Below, one piece after another: positions 23,223-32,015 of a stretch of 64,000 nucleotides of DNA. A program made the translations under genes and the position numbers. Source of the stretch: Rhodospirillaceae bacterium (GTDB taxonomy: Bacteria > Pseudomonadota > Alphaproteobacteria > CACIAM-22H2); assembly GCA_022843945.1 (NCBI GenBank), contig JALHMR010000016.1, positions 1 through 64,000 on the forward strand, given 5' to 3'. The first letter of the stretch is position 1. The number at the start of each line of letters is the position of its first letter. A model generated the notes under the pieces. That model made no database searches. It was given only the letters and a program-made list of their open reading frames with translations, and was not told where the DNA came from.

Positions 23223-25421
23223 TTAGACGTTCGGCGTAGACGCGCACCATTCGCGCCACAAACGGCGAAGCTCGACTTCAAGCTGGCGCGTCAGCCTCGT
23301 TGCATCGCACACGGGCGAGCGGGCGAGCCGGCCGCGCAGCGTGGCGCGCAAATCGGCCAGGGCCGGCAGGTCGCTCGCCATGCGAGTCGCGATTTCGAGA
23401 TAGGCGTCGCCGTCTTCCGCGATCCATTCGCCCAGACCGGCGCGCGTCAGCAGGCTGGCGCCGACCCGGCTCATATGGGCGTTGCCGGCCTGGGTGAGGA
23501 CGGGCACGCCCATCCACAGCGCTTCACAGGTCGTCGTCGTGCCGTTGTAGGGAAACGAATCGAGCGCGATGTCCACCTTGTTGTAGACCGCAAGGTGGCC
23601 TTGCGTGTCCGGCAGGAAGGCGAAGAGATCGAGGCGGGCCGGATCGATACCATGCCGGACGAAGCGCGCGCGCAGGGTCTCGCGCACCCGTGCGACCGCC
23701 AGCCCGCGATGCTTGATGATCAGGCGAGAGCCGGGGATGCGCCGCAGCAGCTCGGCCCAGCGATCGAGCGTCGCGGTGTTGAGCTTGCCGCCGAAATTGA
23801 AGCTGCCGAAGGTGACGTGGCCGTTGCCTGACGCCGGCAGGGGCGCCACGTCGGGCGCACGCGTCGGCGGCCGGTAGGCGTTGAAGCCGCCGGGCAGGCG
23901 CAACTGGCGCTCGCTGAACTGCGCGTCGGTCAGGCCGGGCGGGTCCGCCCATTCGTCGGTGATGCGCCAGTCGATTTCGGGAAGGCCGGTGGTCGCCGGA
24001 TAACCGATCCAGGTCGCCTGGATGGGTGCCGGGCGGCGGGCGAAAGCCGACAGCCGGGTGCCGACCGTGTGGCCGGCCAGATCGATGAGGATGTCGATGT
24101 CGTCCTTGCGGACCGCCTCGGCCAGCTGCTCGTCGCTCAGGGCGCGCGTGTCGCGCCAGTGATCCGCGTGGTGCTGCAGGCGCTCGGTGACCGTGTCGGG
24201 GTTGCGGACATTGGCGTAGCAGAACACTTCGACGGCGGTGCGATCGTGCGCGGCAAGCACCGGCTCGAAGAAATAAGCCACCGAATGCCGGCAGAGATCC
24301 GGCGACACATAGCCGACCTTCAGCCGGCGCCGGGCATCGCGATCGTGCGCCGAAAAATCAGGTATGCCGCGCGGCAGGGTGGCGGACCAGGTGCGCAGCC
24401 GGTCGAGCGGCGGGCGAGCCGGATCCTGCGTATAGAGCGTGATGAAGAACGCCGCGTGCGCGGTGGCTGGCAGGGCGGGGGCGAGCTGGCGCGCCCGCTC
24501 CAGATGGACGCGCGCCTCTTCGTTGAGGCCGACCGCCAGCAGGGCGCTGCCGTAGTTGAGGCGCAGCAAGGCGGCCTCGGGCGCCAGGGCGACGGCCTTG
24601 TCGTAGGCGGCCAGCGAGGCTTCGATGTCGTTTTTATCCTCGAGCAGGTTGGCGAAGTTGTTCCACAGCTCCGCCGCTCCGGCCGCGTCGGTGCCGGTAT
24701 GGGTGAGCGCCCGCTCGAACACGGTCCGGGCATCCGCCGTCTTGCCGTGCCGCCGCAGCAGCAGGCCGAGATGATTCCACGGCTTGAGATAGAACGGATT
24801 GGCCTCGATCGCCTGCCGCCAGGCGCGCTCGGCCGCCACGTCGTCGCCGCCGCGATCGAGGGCAAGTCCGAGATTGTAGTGCGCCTCGGCAAGGTGGCCG
24901 TCCAGGCGCACGGCCTGGCGCAGGGCCTGGATGGCTGCCGGAAGGTCGCCCTCGCGCAACAGGGCCGTCCCGAGATAGGCGTGTGCTTCCGCGGCATCGG
25001 GCATCAGCTCGACGGCGCGACGAAAAGTCCCGACAGCGTCGCGGCCGCGCCCGCGCAGCAGCCGCGTCTGCCCGAGATTGAGCCACGCCGCGCCGTATTC
25101 GGGATTGAGCGTCGTCGCCGCCGTGAAATCCGTCTCGGCCCCTTCGAGATCGCCGGTCTCGCGCAGGACGAGGCCGCGACTGTTGGGAAAGTCAGGCACC
25201 GCCGGCGCGGCCTGCATCGCGCGACCGATCTGCCGGATGGCGTCCTTGTGGCGGCCGCGCTGGAAGGCGACGACGCCGGACAGGTGAAGCGCGTCGGGAT
25301 GGCGGGGATCGAGGGCCAGCGCTTCGGCGTAAAGTTTGGCGGCCTTGTCGAGGGCGCCGGCACGATGGGCGGCGACGGCGGCGCGCAGCCGGTCGGTCGC
25401 GTTAGAAGATTGAGGGGCCAC
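23223..25421 (-). CDS. TPR protein with SPINDLY/O-GlcNAc-transferase-like domain (GT41)
   Basis: This 732-residue protein has about nine tetratricopeptide repeats (residues about 8-340, for example AEAHYNLGLALDRGGDD) fused to a GT41 catalytic domain (about 370-715). Catalytic-domain landmarks are KVGYVSPDLCRHSVAYFFEP with the conserved His, IDLAGHT, WIGYPATTGLPEIDW, the UDP-site segment FGSFNFGGKLN and DIALDSFPYNGTTTTCEALW. In eukaryotes and some bacteria this architecture attaches GlcNAc or fucose to Ser/Thr of proteins. Bacterial versions act on cytosolic, flagellar or surface proteins. The target here cannot be inferred, as no flagellar or S-layer gene is adjacent. Confidence 0.9.
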   Translation of the reverse strand: MAPQSSNATDRLRAAVAAHRAGALDKAAKLYAEALALDPRHPDALHLSGVVAFQRGRHKDAIRQIGRAMQAAPAVPDFPNSRGLVLRETGDLEGAETDFTAATTLNPEYGAAWLNLGQTRLLRGRGRDAVGTFRRAVELMPDAAEAHAYLGTALLREGDLPAAIQALRQAVRLDGHLAEAHYNLGLALDRGGDDVAAERAWRQAIEANPFYLKPWNHLGLLLRRHGKTADARTVFERALTHTGTDAAGAAELWNNFANLLEDKNDIEASLAAYDKAVALAPEAALLRLNYGSALLAVGLNEEARVHLERARQLAPALPATAHAAFFITLYTQDPARPPLDRLRTWSATLPRGIPDFSAHDRDARRRLKVGYVSPDLCRHSVAYFFEPVLAAHDRTAVEVFCYANVRNPDTVTERLQHHADHWRDTRALSDEQLAEAVRKDDIDILIDLAGHTVGTRLSAFARRPAPIQATWIGYPATTGLPEIDWRITDEWADPPGLTDAQFSERQLRLPGGFNAYRPPTRAPDVAPLPASGNGHVTFGSFNFGGKLNTATLDRWAELLRRIPGSRLIIKHRGLAVARVRETLRARFVRHGIDPARLDLFAFLPDTQGHLAVYNKVDIALDSFPYNGTTTTCEALWMGVPVLTQAGNAHMSRVGASLLTRAGLGEWIAEDGDAYLEIATRMASDLPALADLRATLRGRLARSPVCDATRLTRQLEVELRRLWREWCASTPNV

Positions 25422-25493
25422 TAGCGAAGATCATCCGCGGCATATCCATGCGGAAAGCATAGCATGGGGCCGCGGACCGGCAGGCAAGGCGCC

Positions 25494-26366
25494 TCAGGCG
25501 ATGTGGCTCCAGCCCTGGTAGCCCAGGTAGAGACCGATGCAGATGATGAGCGCGCTCGAAAGATAGGGCAGGCGCCGCGCGAGCGCGTCGAAACCCGGCC
25601 AGCGGCGGGCGGCATGATGCATGCCCCAGGCAGCCGTCGCGCCCGAGACCAGCAGCGTCAGCGCCAGTCCGACGCTGAAGCACAACACCAGGACAATGCC
25701 GAGCCAGAACTGCTGCAGCTGCAGGCAGAGCAGCAGCACGGTGACCGCGGCCGGACAGGGCAGGAGTCCGCCCGTGAGGCCGAACAGGGCGATCTGCCCC
25801 GTCGTCACGTTGCGATTGGCGAAGCGCTGCCGGATCTCCGCAGCGTGAGCGCGCTGATGCGCGTCCTGGTACCCCGGGTCATCGAGATCGAGACCGCCGT
25901 GGTTGTGAGCCGGCTGCGCTCCGCCATGCGAATGACCGCCGCCAGGGCTATGGCCACTGTGGTTGTGACCGGCGTGATCGTCACGGCCATGCGTATGCGC
26001 GGCCGCCTGCCGGGCCACCTGCTGGTCCCGGTAGGTGCGGACCAGCATCCATACCGCGATGCCGACGATGATCGCCGCCGAGGCAAGCTGGAAATAGGGC
26101 TCGCTGGTCTCGGTATTCCACTGGCTGCCATAGGTTAGGCCGACCAGCGCCAGGGCCCAGACGATAGCCGTGTGCGAGATTGTCGCGGTGATGGCCAGCA
26201 GCGCCGCCTGCCAGACCGTGCCGCGGATGGCGACGATGAAGGCCGCCATCATGGTCTTGGAATGACCCGGTTCCAGACCATGTAGCGCACCGAGCAGGAT
26301 GGCGCTGGGGATGAACAGCCAGGCGCTGGCCGCGCCTTGCTGCACCAGCTCGGCGAAGGGGGTCAC
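25494..26366 (-). CDS. rcnA: Nickel/cobalt efflux protein RcnA
   Basis: This inner-membrane NiCoT-superfamily exporter has 290 residues and about six hydrophobic segments. Segment one carries GALHGLEPGHSKTMM, the HX4DH-like nickel/cobalt signature in its RcnA form. The cytosolic loop is strongly His-rich (HTHGRDDHAGHNHSGH and further repeats), as expected for Ni/Co capture. GLTGGLLPCPAAVTVLL is the second conserved motif. The start is a GTG at 26366, 7 nt after AAGGA, directly behind the repressor stop codon; no ATG fits. It forms an operon with the metalloregulator upstream. Confidence 0.9.
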   Translation of the reverse strand: MTPFAELVQQGAASAWLFIPSAILLGALHGLEPGHSKTMMAAFIVAIRGTVWQAALLAITATISHTAIVWALALVGLTYGSQWNTETSEPYFQLASAAIIVGIAVWMLVRTYRDQQVARQAAAHTHGRDDHAGHNHSGHSPGGGHSHGGAQPAHNHGGLDLDDPGYQDAHQRAHAAEIRQRFANRNVTTGQIALFGLTGGLLPCPAAVTVLLLCLQLQQFWLGIVLVLCFSVGLALTLLVSGATAAWGMHHAARRWPGFDALARRLPYLSSALIICIGLYLGYQGWSHIA

Positions 26367-26376
26367 GGCGGCGTCC

Positions 26377-26700
26377 TTAGAGGTACTTGGTGATTTCCTT
26401 GAACTGGCCGATGGTGGCCCGGTCGACCCGCTTGGTCGGTCCCATCGCCGCCTCGAGGCAGTGGTCGATGTGATCGTGGATGAAGGTCTCCTTGGCCCCT
26501 TCCAGCGCCCGGATGACCGCATGCATCTGCTGCGCGACATCGACGCAGGCACGTCCGCCTTCGATCATTCCGATGATCGTCTGCAGATGGCCGTCAGCCC
26601 GTTTCAGGCGGTTGATGACGTCCTTGTGGGTTCCGTGGACGCCATGATCGTGGGGGGCAACCTGAACGTCGGCGCGTTTGGCGGTTTCGGCACGCGGCAT
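26377..26700 (-). CDS. CsoR/RcnR-family metalloregulator, InrS-like nickel sensor
   Basis: This 107-residue all-helical repressor of the DUF156 family loses DNA affinity when it binds metal. Candidate ligands are Cys52, His77 and Cys81, with spacing +25 and +29 from the Cys. That is the Cys-His-Cys set of CsoR and of the cyanobacterial nickel sensor InrS. RcnR has His in the last position and FrmR has Glu. A His-rich N-terminal tail (HDHGVHGTH, 17-25) could supply the fourth ligand, as in InrS. Linkage to RcnA favours nickel over copper. The ATG at 26700 has GAGG 6 nt upstream. A G/C-tract palindrome lies 35 bp upstream. Confidence 0.88.
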   Translation of the reverse strand: MPRAETAKRADVQVAPHDHGVHGTHKDVINRLKRADGHLQTIIGMIEGGRACVDVAQQMHAVIRALEGAKETFIHDHIDHCLEAAMGPTKRVDRATIGQFKEITKYL

Positions 26701-26734
26701 GTCAGCCTCTTGTCGTGGGACGCACGAGCCGGTA

Positions 26735-26753
26735 TATCCCCTCCCCGGGGATA
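26735..26753. promoter_or_regulatory. Probable operator of the InrS/RcnR-like repressor
   Basis: A perfect inverted repeat TATCCCC-TCCCC-GGGGATA lies in the 72-bp divergent spacer. A/T-flanked G/C tracts are the usual CsoR/RcnR-family operators. It is 34 bp from the repressor start and 19 bp from the start of the divergent gene, so one site could control both directions. Confidence 0.7.
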
Positions 26754-26772
26754 GGTCAACGTCGGAGACCCC

Positions 26773-27123
26773 ATGTCAAACCTCGCCCGACGCTTCATCG
26801 TCAGCCTGGCGTTTGCGTCCGCCGTCACCATCCTGGGGCTGGGGCCCGTGGACGCGCATCCGGGCGGCCACGGTCCGATCGATTACGAACAAGCAATGGA
26901 ATCGGGCGCCATGGTTCTGGAGGAGATGGTCGAAGGCAAATACGTGGATGCCAGCTGGCATGGCGTGCGGCCCCTCAGCGCCGAACGCACGGTCCGCAAT
27001 CAGGAAAACGTCTGGATGGTGACCCTGAGGAATCCCGAAGCGCCGGACCCCGCCAAGCGGATGCTCTATATTTTCTTCGACGAGTTTGGCGACTATCTCG
27101 CCGCGAACCACACGGGGCGTTGA
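26773..27123 (+). CDS. Periplasmic DUF6488-like protein of the nickel/cobalt locus
   Basis: This 116-residue secreted protein has a signal peptide (residues about 1-28, cut after VDA) and a His-rich mature start HPGGHG. The remaining domain carries YEQAMESGAMVLEEMVEGK, DASWHGV, a strand WMVTLRNP and the C-terminal YIFFDEFGDYLAANHTG. This resembles the DUF6488 family from memory, with moderate certainty. GGAG lies 7-8 nt before the ATG. It opens a three-gene operon (DUF6488-like, HupE/UreJ-like, membrane-anchored protein) divergent from the repressor. A metal-binding periplasmic role is inferred from the His-rich start and neighbours. Confidence 0.72.
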   Translation: MSNLARRFIVSLAFASAVTILGLGPVDAHPGGHGPIDYEQAMESGAMVLEEMVEGKYVDASWHGVRPLSAERTVRNQENVWMVTLRNPEAPDPAKRMLYIFFDEFGDYLAANHTGR

Positions 27124-27127
27124 CCGC

Positions 27128-27844
27128 ATGGCTGCACGCAGGAATACGGCCGGACCTGGGCGCGTTGTCTCGCTGCTGCTCCTCGCCATGACGGTCTTGG
27201 CGCTCACCAGTGGCCCGGCGCTCGCTCACGCCGTTGCCGAAGGCGATAAGGGCTACATCCAGGAGATCACCGGTGTGCACGTCATCCCCTTCATGTATCT
27301 GGGGGCGAAGCACATGGTGACCGGCTATGACCATCTGCTGTTTCTGTTCGGGGTGATTTTCTTTCTCTACCGCCTCAAGCACATCGCGCTCTATGTCAGC
27401 CTGTTTGCCATCGGCCATTCGACGACCATGTTGCTCGGCGTCTACGTCAATGTGGGCGTCAGCAGCTATCTGATCGACGCGATCATCGGCCTCTCTGTCG
27501 TCTACAAGGCGCTGGACAACCTCGGCGCCTTCCAGCGCTGGTTCGGCCATCAGCCCGATACCAGGCTCGCGACGCTGATCTTCGGCCTGTTCCACGGCTT
27601 TGGACTGGCGACCAAGATCATCGACTACGACATCTCGTCAGAGGGACTCCTGCCCAATCTCCTGGCCTTCAATGTCGGGGTGGAGATCGGCCAGCTGGTG
27701 GCCTTGACCGGCATCCTGATCGCCATGGGCTATTGGCGCCGCACCGATGCATTTTTGCGCCACGCCTACACCGCCAACGTCGTTCTGATGACTGCCGGTT
27801 TTGTTTTGATCGGCTATCAGCTCACCGGCTACTTTGTTACCTGA
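27128..27844 (+). CDS. HupE/UreJ-family membrane protein
   Basis: This 238-residue inner-membrane protein has an N-terminal signal-like segment and about six further hydrophobic helices. The segment GAKHMVTGYDHLLFLFGVIFF carries the conserved His and Asp of the HupE/UreJ_2 family, and GLFHGFGLATKI contains a second conserved His. Family members are linked to nickel or cobalt passage for hydrogenase or urease, or to other metals. The ATG at 27128 is 4 nt after the preceding stop; the frame is open further upstream but overlaps the previous gene. The next gene follows after 19 nt. Confidence 0.85.
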   Translation: MAARRNTAGPGRVVSLLLLAMTVLALTSGPALAHAVAEGDKGYIQEITGVHVIPFMYLGAKHMVTGYDHLLFLFGVIFFLYRLKHIALYVSLFAIGHSTTMLLGVYVNVGVSSYLIDAIIGLSVVYKALDNLGAFQRWFGHQPDTRLATLIFGLFHGFGLATKIIDYDISSEGLLPNLLAFNVGVEIGQLVALTGILIAMGYWRRTDAFLRHAYTANVVLMTAGFVLIGYQLTGYFVT

Positions 27845-27863
27845 GATCACGAGGAGCGCTCCC

Positions 27864-28496
27864 GTGTACAACCTCGATACTCCGACCCGCGCCGAGCTTC
27901 CAACCTCCCGCCAGCTGATCCGCTCGACCGTCCTCGCGGTCATCGCCGCGGCCGCGATTCTCGTGACCCTGGTTCTGCCTGCCGAATACGCCATCGACCC
28001 GACCGGTATCGGCCGGATGCTGGGGCTAGCCGAGATGGGTCAGATCAAGCAGCAGCTCGCCAAGGAGGCCGAGGAAGATCGCCGGCGCGATCGTGGCGAA
28101 GTCGTGCCCGAGCGCCGCTCGTCTTTGCCCGGAATCCTCGGCGCGCTGTTCATCCGCCCGGCCTTCGCACAGGCCGTGCCGCAGGCAAAGAGCGACGAGA
28201 TGTCCATCGTCCTCAAGCCAGGCGAAGGCGGGGAGATCAAGCTGGAAATGAAGAAGGGCGCCAAGGCGACCTATGCCTGGACCGCGACCGGTATGGTCAA
28301 CTACGACCTGCACGGCGACGCCTCCGGCAAGGAGACGAGCTACAAGAAAGGACGCGGCGTGGCGAAGGATGAAGGCACCTTGGCCGCGCAGTTCGACGGG
28401 CATCACGGCTGGTTCTGGCGCAACCGCGGCAGCAAGGACGTCACGGTGACGGTCCGCGCCAGCGGCGACTTCGCCGAGATGAAACGGATGATGTAA
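27864..28496 (+). CDS. Membrane-anchored protein with periplasmic C-terminal domain
   Basis: The 210-residue product starts at a GTG with GAGGAG 7-8 nt upstream. The N-terminus YNLDTPTRAELPTSRQLIRS precedes one hydrophobic segment (about 26-46). A charged stalk rich in Glu, Lys and Arg follows, then a domain of about 100 residues with YAWTATGMVNYDLHGD and DGHHGWFWRNRG. I recall the same N-terminal pattern in proteins annotated only as transmembrane anchor protein beside HupE/UreJ genes. The external domain resembles no enzyme I know. Its place as the last gene of the operon suggests it partners the HupE-like protein. Confidence 0.72.
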   Translation: MYNLDTPTRAELPTSRQLIRSTVLAVIAAAAILVTLVLPAEYAIDPTGIGRMLGLAEMGQIKQQLAKEAEEDRRRDRGEVVPERRSSLPGILGALFIRPAFAQAVPQAKSDEMSIVLKPGEGGEIKLEMKKGAKATYAWTATGMVNYDLHGDASGKETSYKKGRGVAKDEGTLAAQFDGHHGWFWRNRGSKDVTVTVRASGDFAEMKRMM

Positions 28497-28631
28497 CTGC
28501 CCGGTGTTGCTGTACGAGGCGCGTTAGCTCGACCGTTTCCGGAGCTTGGCCAAGTTATCCCCAGCGAGTCTGCGGGCCGCGCTTTGGTCGTTAGACGCTC
28601 GCTAGCCGGGTGGGTTAAGAACGACTCACCC

Positions 28632-31340
28632 ATGAACGACTCGACGCCCTCCGTCCCTGTGCCCGCGTCGCCGGCGCCCGATCCGGCGCCGGCCACGCCG
28701 ATGCTGGCGCAGTACCTGGAGATCAAGCGCGCCCATCCCGGCTGCCTGCTGTTCTACCGCATGGGCGATTTCTACGAGCTGTTCTTCGAGGACGCGGTCG
28801 AGGCCTCGCGTGCCCTCAACCTGACGCTGACCAAGCGCGGCAAGCACGAGGGCGACGACATCCCGATGTGCGGTGTGCCGGTGCACGCCGCCGAGACCTA
28901 TCTGCCGCGCCTGATCCGCCAGGGCTTCCGCGTCGCCGTCTGCGAGCAGACCGAGGATCCGGCCGCCGCCAAGAAGCGCGGCGCCAAGTCCGTGGTACGC
29001 CGCGAGGTGGTGCGCATCATCACGCCCGGGACGCTGACCGAGGATTCACTGCTCGACGCGCGGCGCCACAACTATCTCGCCGCGGTGGCCGAGACCGGCG
29101 GCACCGGCACGCAGGCCTTCGGCCTGGCTTGGCTCGATCTCTCCACCGGCGAATTCTGGCTGCAGCCGGTCGATCCGTCGCGCCTGGCCTCGGCTCTGGC
29201 CCGACTGGCGCCGGGTGAGCTGCTGGTTCCCGATCGCCTGATCGAGCGGCCGGAGCTGTTCGAGAGTTTTGCCCCGTGGAAAGCCGCGCTGACGCCGCAA
29301 CCGGCCTCGCGCTTCGACAGCGAGAACGGCCGGCGCCGGCTGGAGACGCTCTACGGCGTCAAGGCGCTCGATGGTTTCGGCAGCTTCAGCCGGGCCGAAC
29401 TGGCGGCCGGCGGGGCGCTCGTCGACTATGTCGAGCTGACTCAGAAAGGCCGCGCTCCGCGCCTGGCGCCGCCGGCCCAGGTCGCCGAGAGCGGCGTGCT
29501 GGAGATCGACCCGGCGACGCGGCGCAATCTCGAGCTGACCGAGACCCTGAGCGGCGAGCGGCGCGGCTCGTTGCTCCACACCATCGATCGCACGCTGACT
29601 GGGACGGGAGCGCGGCTCTTGGCCGCGCGCCTGGCTTCGCCGCTGACCGAGCCGGCTTCCATCGACCAGCGGCTCGACATGGTGCAGTGGTTCGCCGCCG
29701 ATACGCGCCGCCGCGAGGCGACGCGCGCGGCGCTCAAGGGAGTGGGCGATATCGAGCGGGCACTGTCGCGTCTCGGCCTGGGGCGCGGCGGCCCGCGCGA
29801 TCTCGCCGGCTTGCGCGACGCGCTCGACCAGACGCCCGCCCTCAAGGCCGTGATCAGCGATGGCGGGCTCGCCGGTATCCCCCAGGGGCTCGACGAGGCC
29901 AGGCGCGATCTTGGCGAGCACGGCGTGCTGGTCGAGCGGCTGCGCCGCGCCCTCGGTCCCGACCTGCCGCTGATGGCGCGCGACGGCGGCTTCGTCGCCG
30001 CCGGCTACTCGGCCGAGCTCGACGAATTCCGCGTGCTGCGCGACGAGAGCCGCAAGCATATCGCTGGATTGCAGGCGCGCTATGCCGACGAGACCAAGAT
30101 CGCCAGCCTCAAGATCCGGCACAACAACGTGCTCGGCTATTACATCGAAGTGACGCAGCTTCACGCCGACAAGATGCAGGGCGAGAAGACAGGCGGGCGC
30201 TTCATCCATCGCCAGACCATGGCCGGGGCCATGCGCTTCACCACGGTCGAGCTCAGCGAGCTCGAGAGCAGGATCACCAGTGCGGCCGACAAGGCTTTGG
30301 CCCTCGAGCTGGCGCTGTTCGAGGAGCTGGTGAAAGAGGTGCTGACACGCGCGGTCGAGATCGGCCTGGCGGCGCGGGCCATCGCGTCGCTCGACGTGGC
30401 GGCGGCGCTGGCCGAGCTGGCGGTCGAGCGGGCCTATGCGCGGCCGGTGGTCGACCTGTCGCGCGACTTCGCGATCAGCGGCGGCCGCCACCCGGTGGTC
30501 GAGGCGGCCCTGGCCGAAGCCGGCAATGCCGGCTTCGTGGCCAATGACTGCGACCTCGGCGCCAAGAAGATCTGGCTGCTGACCGGCCCGAACATGGCCG
30601 GCAAGTCGACCTTCCTGCGCCAGAACGCGCTGATCGCCATCCTCGCCCAGATGGGCTCGTTCGTGCCGGCGCAGAGCGCGCGGCTGGGGGCCGTCGACCG
30701 GCTGTTCAGCCGCGTGGGGGCGGCCGACGACCTGGCGCGCGGCCGCTCGACCTTCATGGTCGAAATGGTCGAGACGGCGGCGATCCTCAACCGGGCCAGC
30801 GACCGCTCGCTGGTCATCCTCGACGAGATCGGCCGCGGCACGGCGACCTTCGACGGGTTGTCGATCGCCTGGGCGACGGTCGAGCACCTGCACGAGGTCA
30901 ATCGCTGCCGGGCGCTGTTCGCCACGCATTATCACGAGCTCACCGCGCTGGCCGCGCGCCTCGCCGCTCTGGCCTGCTGGTCCATGCGGGTCAAGGAATG
31001 GCAGGGCGACGTCGTCTTTCTTCACGAGGTGGCGCCGGGGGCGGCCGACCGCTCCTACGGCATCCATGTGGCGCGGCTCGCCGGCCTGCCGGCGGCGGTC
31101 ATCGGCCGCGCCGAGGAAGTCCTGCGCAAGCTCGAGGCGGGCGAGCAGGCCGACGCGGCGGCGCGGCTGGGTGACGATCTGCCGCTGTTCAGCGCGGCGC
31201 GGCCGATTTCTTCCGGTCACGGTCCTGTCGCGCCGTCCGAGGCCGAGGCGGCGCTGCGCGCGCTCAATCCCGACGAGCTCAGCCCCAAGGAAGCGCTCGA
31301 GGCGCTCTACCGTCTGCGCGGCCTGCTGGACAAGTCCTGA
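28632..31340 (+). CDS. mutS: DNA mismatch repair protein MutS
   Basis: MutS recognises base mismatches and starts MutL-dependent repair. The 902-residue product has the mismatch-reading motif Phe47-Tyr48-Glu49 in [10 protein letters not shown], the connector and lever domains, and the ATPase domain with Walker [10 protein letters not shown] at about 651-659. Walker B is in [20 protein letters not shown] and the helix-turn-helix dimer segment is near the C-terminus. The ATG at 28632 is chosen; the frame opens 48 nt earlier with a TTG, without support. The first 24 residues are Pro/Ala-rich and not part of the conserved domain. Confidence 0.97.
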   Translation: MNDSTPSVPVPASPAPDPAPATPMLAQYLEIKRAHPGCLLFYRMGDFYELFFEDAVEASRALNLTLTKRGKHEGDDIPMCGVPVHAAETYLPRLIRQGFRVAVCEQTEDPAAAKKRGAKSVVRREVVRIITPGTLTEDSLLDARRHNYLAAVAETGGTGTQAFGLAWLDLSTGEFWLQPVDPSRLASALARLAPGELLVPDRLIERPELFESFAPWKAALTPQPASRFDSENGRRRLETLYGVKALDGFGSFSRAELAAGGALVDYVELTQKGRAPRLAPPAQVAESGVLEIDPATRRNLELTETLSGERRGSLLHTIDRTLTGTGARLLAARLASPLTEPASIDQRLDMVQWFAADTRRREATRAALKGVGDIERALSRLGLGRGGPRDLAGLRDALDQTPALKAVISDGGLAGIPQGLDEARRDLGEHGVLVERLRRALGPDLPLMARDGGFVAAGYSAELDEFRVLRDESRKHIAGLQARYADETKIASLKIRHNNVLGYYIEVTQLHADKMQGEKTGGRFIHRQTMAGAMRFTTVELSELESRITSAADKALALELALFEELVKEVLTRAVEIGLAARAIASLDVAAALAELAVERAYARPVVDLSRDFAISGGRHPVVEAALAEAGNAGFVANDCDLGAKKIWLLTGPNMAGKSTFLRQNALIAILAQMGSFVPAQSARLGAVDRLFSRVGAADDLARGRSTFMVEMVETAAILNRASDRSLVILDEIGRGTATFDGLSIAWATVEHLHEVNRCRALFATHYHELTALAARLAALACWSMRVKEWQGDVVFLHEVAPGAADRSYGIHVARLAGLPAAVIGRAEEVLRKLEAGEQADAAARLGDDLPLFSAARPISSGHGPVAPSEAEAALRALNPDELSPKEALEALYRLRGLLDKS

Positions 31341-31386
31341 GACTCGTCGGTTCTCCCGCGGTGCCTCTCGGGGCTCGGCTCTTCGG

Positions 31387-31902
31387 TCAGGGTGTGCGGG
31401 GGGCCGGGGCGGGAATCTCGGCGCTGACGTTGTCGCTGGTCGTGCCGAACCGCAGGCGCACCGTCGTGCGCTCCCAGTTCTGCCGGTAGGCCGCCAGGTC
31501 GCTGATCGGGATGCGGGCCCGGTAGCGGGTGGGATTGGCCGGCGGTGGCGGCGGGCCGCTGCCCAGCGGGAATCCCAGGCCGATCCCGGTGCCGATGCCG
31601 CCGCCGCTCCCGCCGAAGACCCCGACTCCGACGCCGACCGGCGAGCCGCCATAGCCGGCGGTGGCGCTGTCGCGCTCAACGGCGCTCGCCGTGCCGATCA
31701 CCGCCCCGCCGGGACCGACCAGCTCGGCGGAGAGGAGGGGCTGTGGATGAGTTGCGGCGACGGCGACACCGGGCGGCGCGCCGTCGACGTAACTCACGCT
31801 GATGCTTGGACTTGTTGGCGCTGGAGCAGGACTCCCGCGCTCGCAGGCGCTCACCGCCAAGCAAAGCGCCAAGCCAAGGCCTACGGCGACACCGCGTTTC
31901 AT
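31387..31902 (-). CDS. Gly-rich lipoprotein, unknown function
   Basis: The 171-residue product has a lipoprotein signal peptide with lipobox LAVSAC (Cys about residue 20). The mature protein begins with a Pro/Ser linker and contains a conserved-looking segment PLLSAELVGPGGAVIGTASA. A long Gly-rich stretch then leads into a C-terminal strand region ending RTTVRLRFGTTSDNVSAEI. The start is the ATG at 31902 preceded by GAGGAAAATTC; the frame is open a further 30 codons upstream but has no signal character. It is probably outer-membrane anchored. It is convergent with mutS and divergent from glnD. Confidence 0.7.
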   Translation of the reverse strand: MKRGVAVGLGLALCLAVSACERGSPAPAPTSPSISVSYVDGAPPGVAVAATHPQPLLSAELVGPGGAVIGTASAVERDSATAGYGGSPVGVGVGVFGGSGGGIGTGIGLGFPLGSGPPPPPANPTRYRARIPISDLAAYRQNWERTTVRLRFGTTSDNVSAEIPAPAPRTP

Positions 31903-31937
31903 TGAATTTTCCTCGAAATTGGCGCGATTTTTCACAG

Positions 31938-31964
31938 TTGTTTGCTGATAAGCGCAACTATACT
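31938..31964. promoter_or_regulatory. Overlapping divergent -10 boxes between the lipoprotein gene and glnD
   Basis: ACTATACT at 31957-31964 reads TATACT on the plus strand (toward glnD) and TATAGT on the minus strand (toward the lipoprotein). On the plus strand TTGTTT at 31938-31943 is a possible -35, though the 15-bp spacer is short. The spacer is strongly AT-rich. Confidence 0.35.
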
Positions 31965-32015
31965 CTCGTTTAATAAACGCTTTTTTAACCATAACCTCCC
32001 TTGTCCGAGGCGCGA

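Noticed and set aside
29046-31679. Minus-strand frame of nearly 900 codons across mutS
   Set aside because: MutS is complete on the plus strand; the antisense frame has no recognisable motif and also runs into the lipoprotein gene.
31970-31995. CtrA half-site TTAACCAT before glnD
   Set aside because: The second TTAA is at the wrong distance and the region is simply AT-rich.
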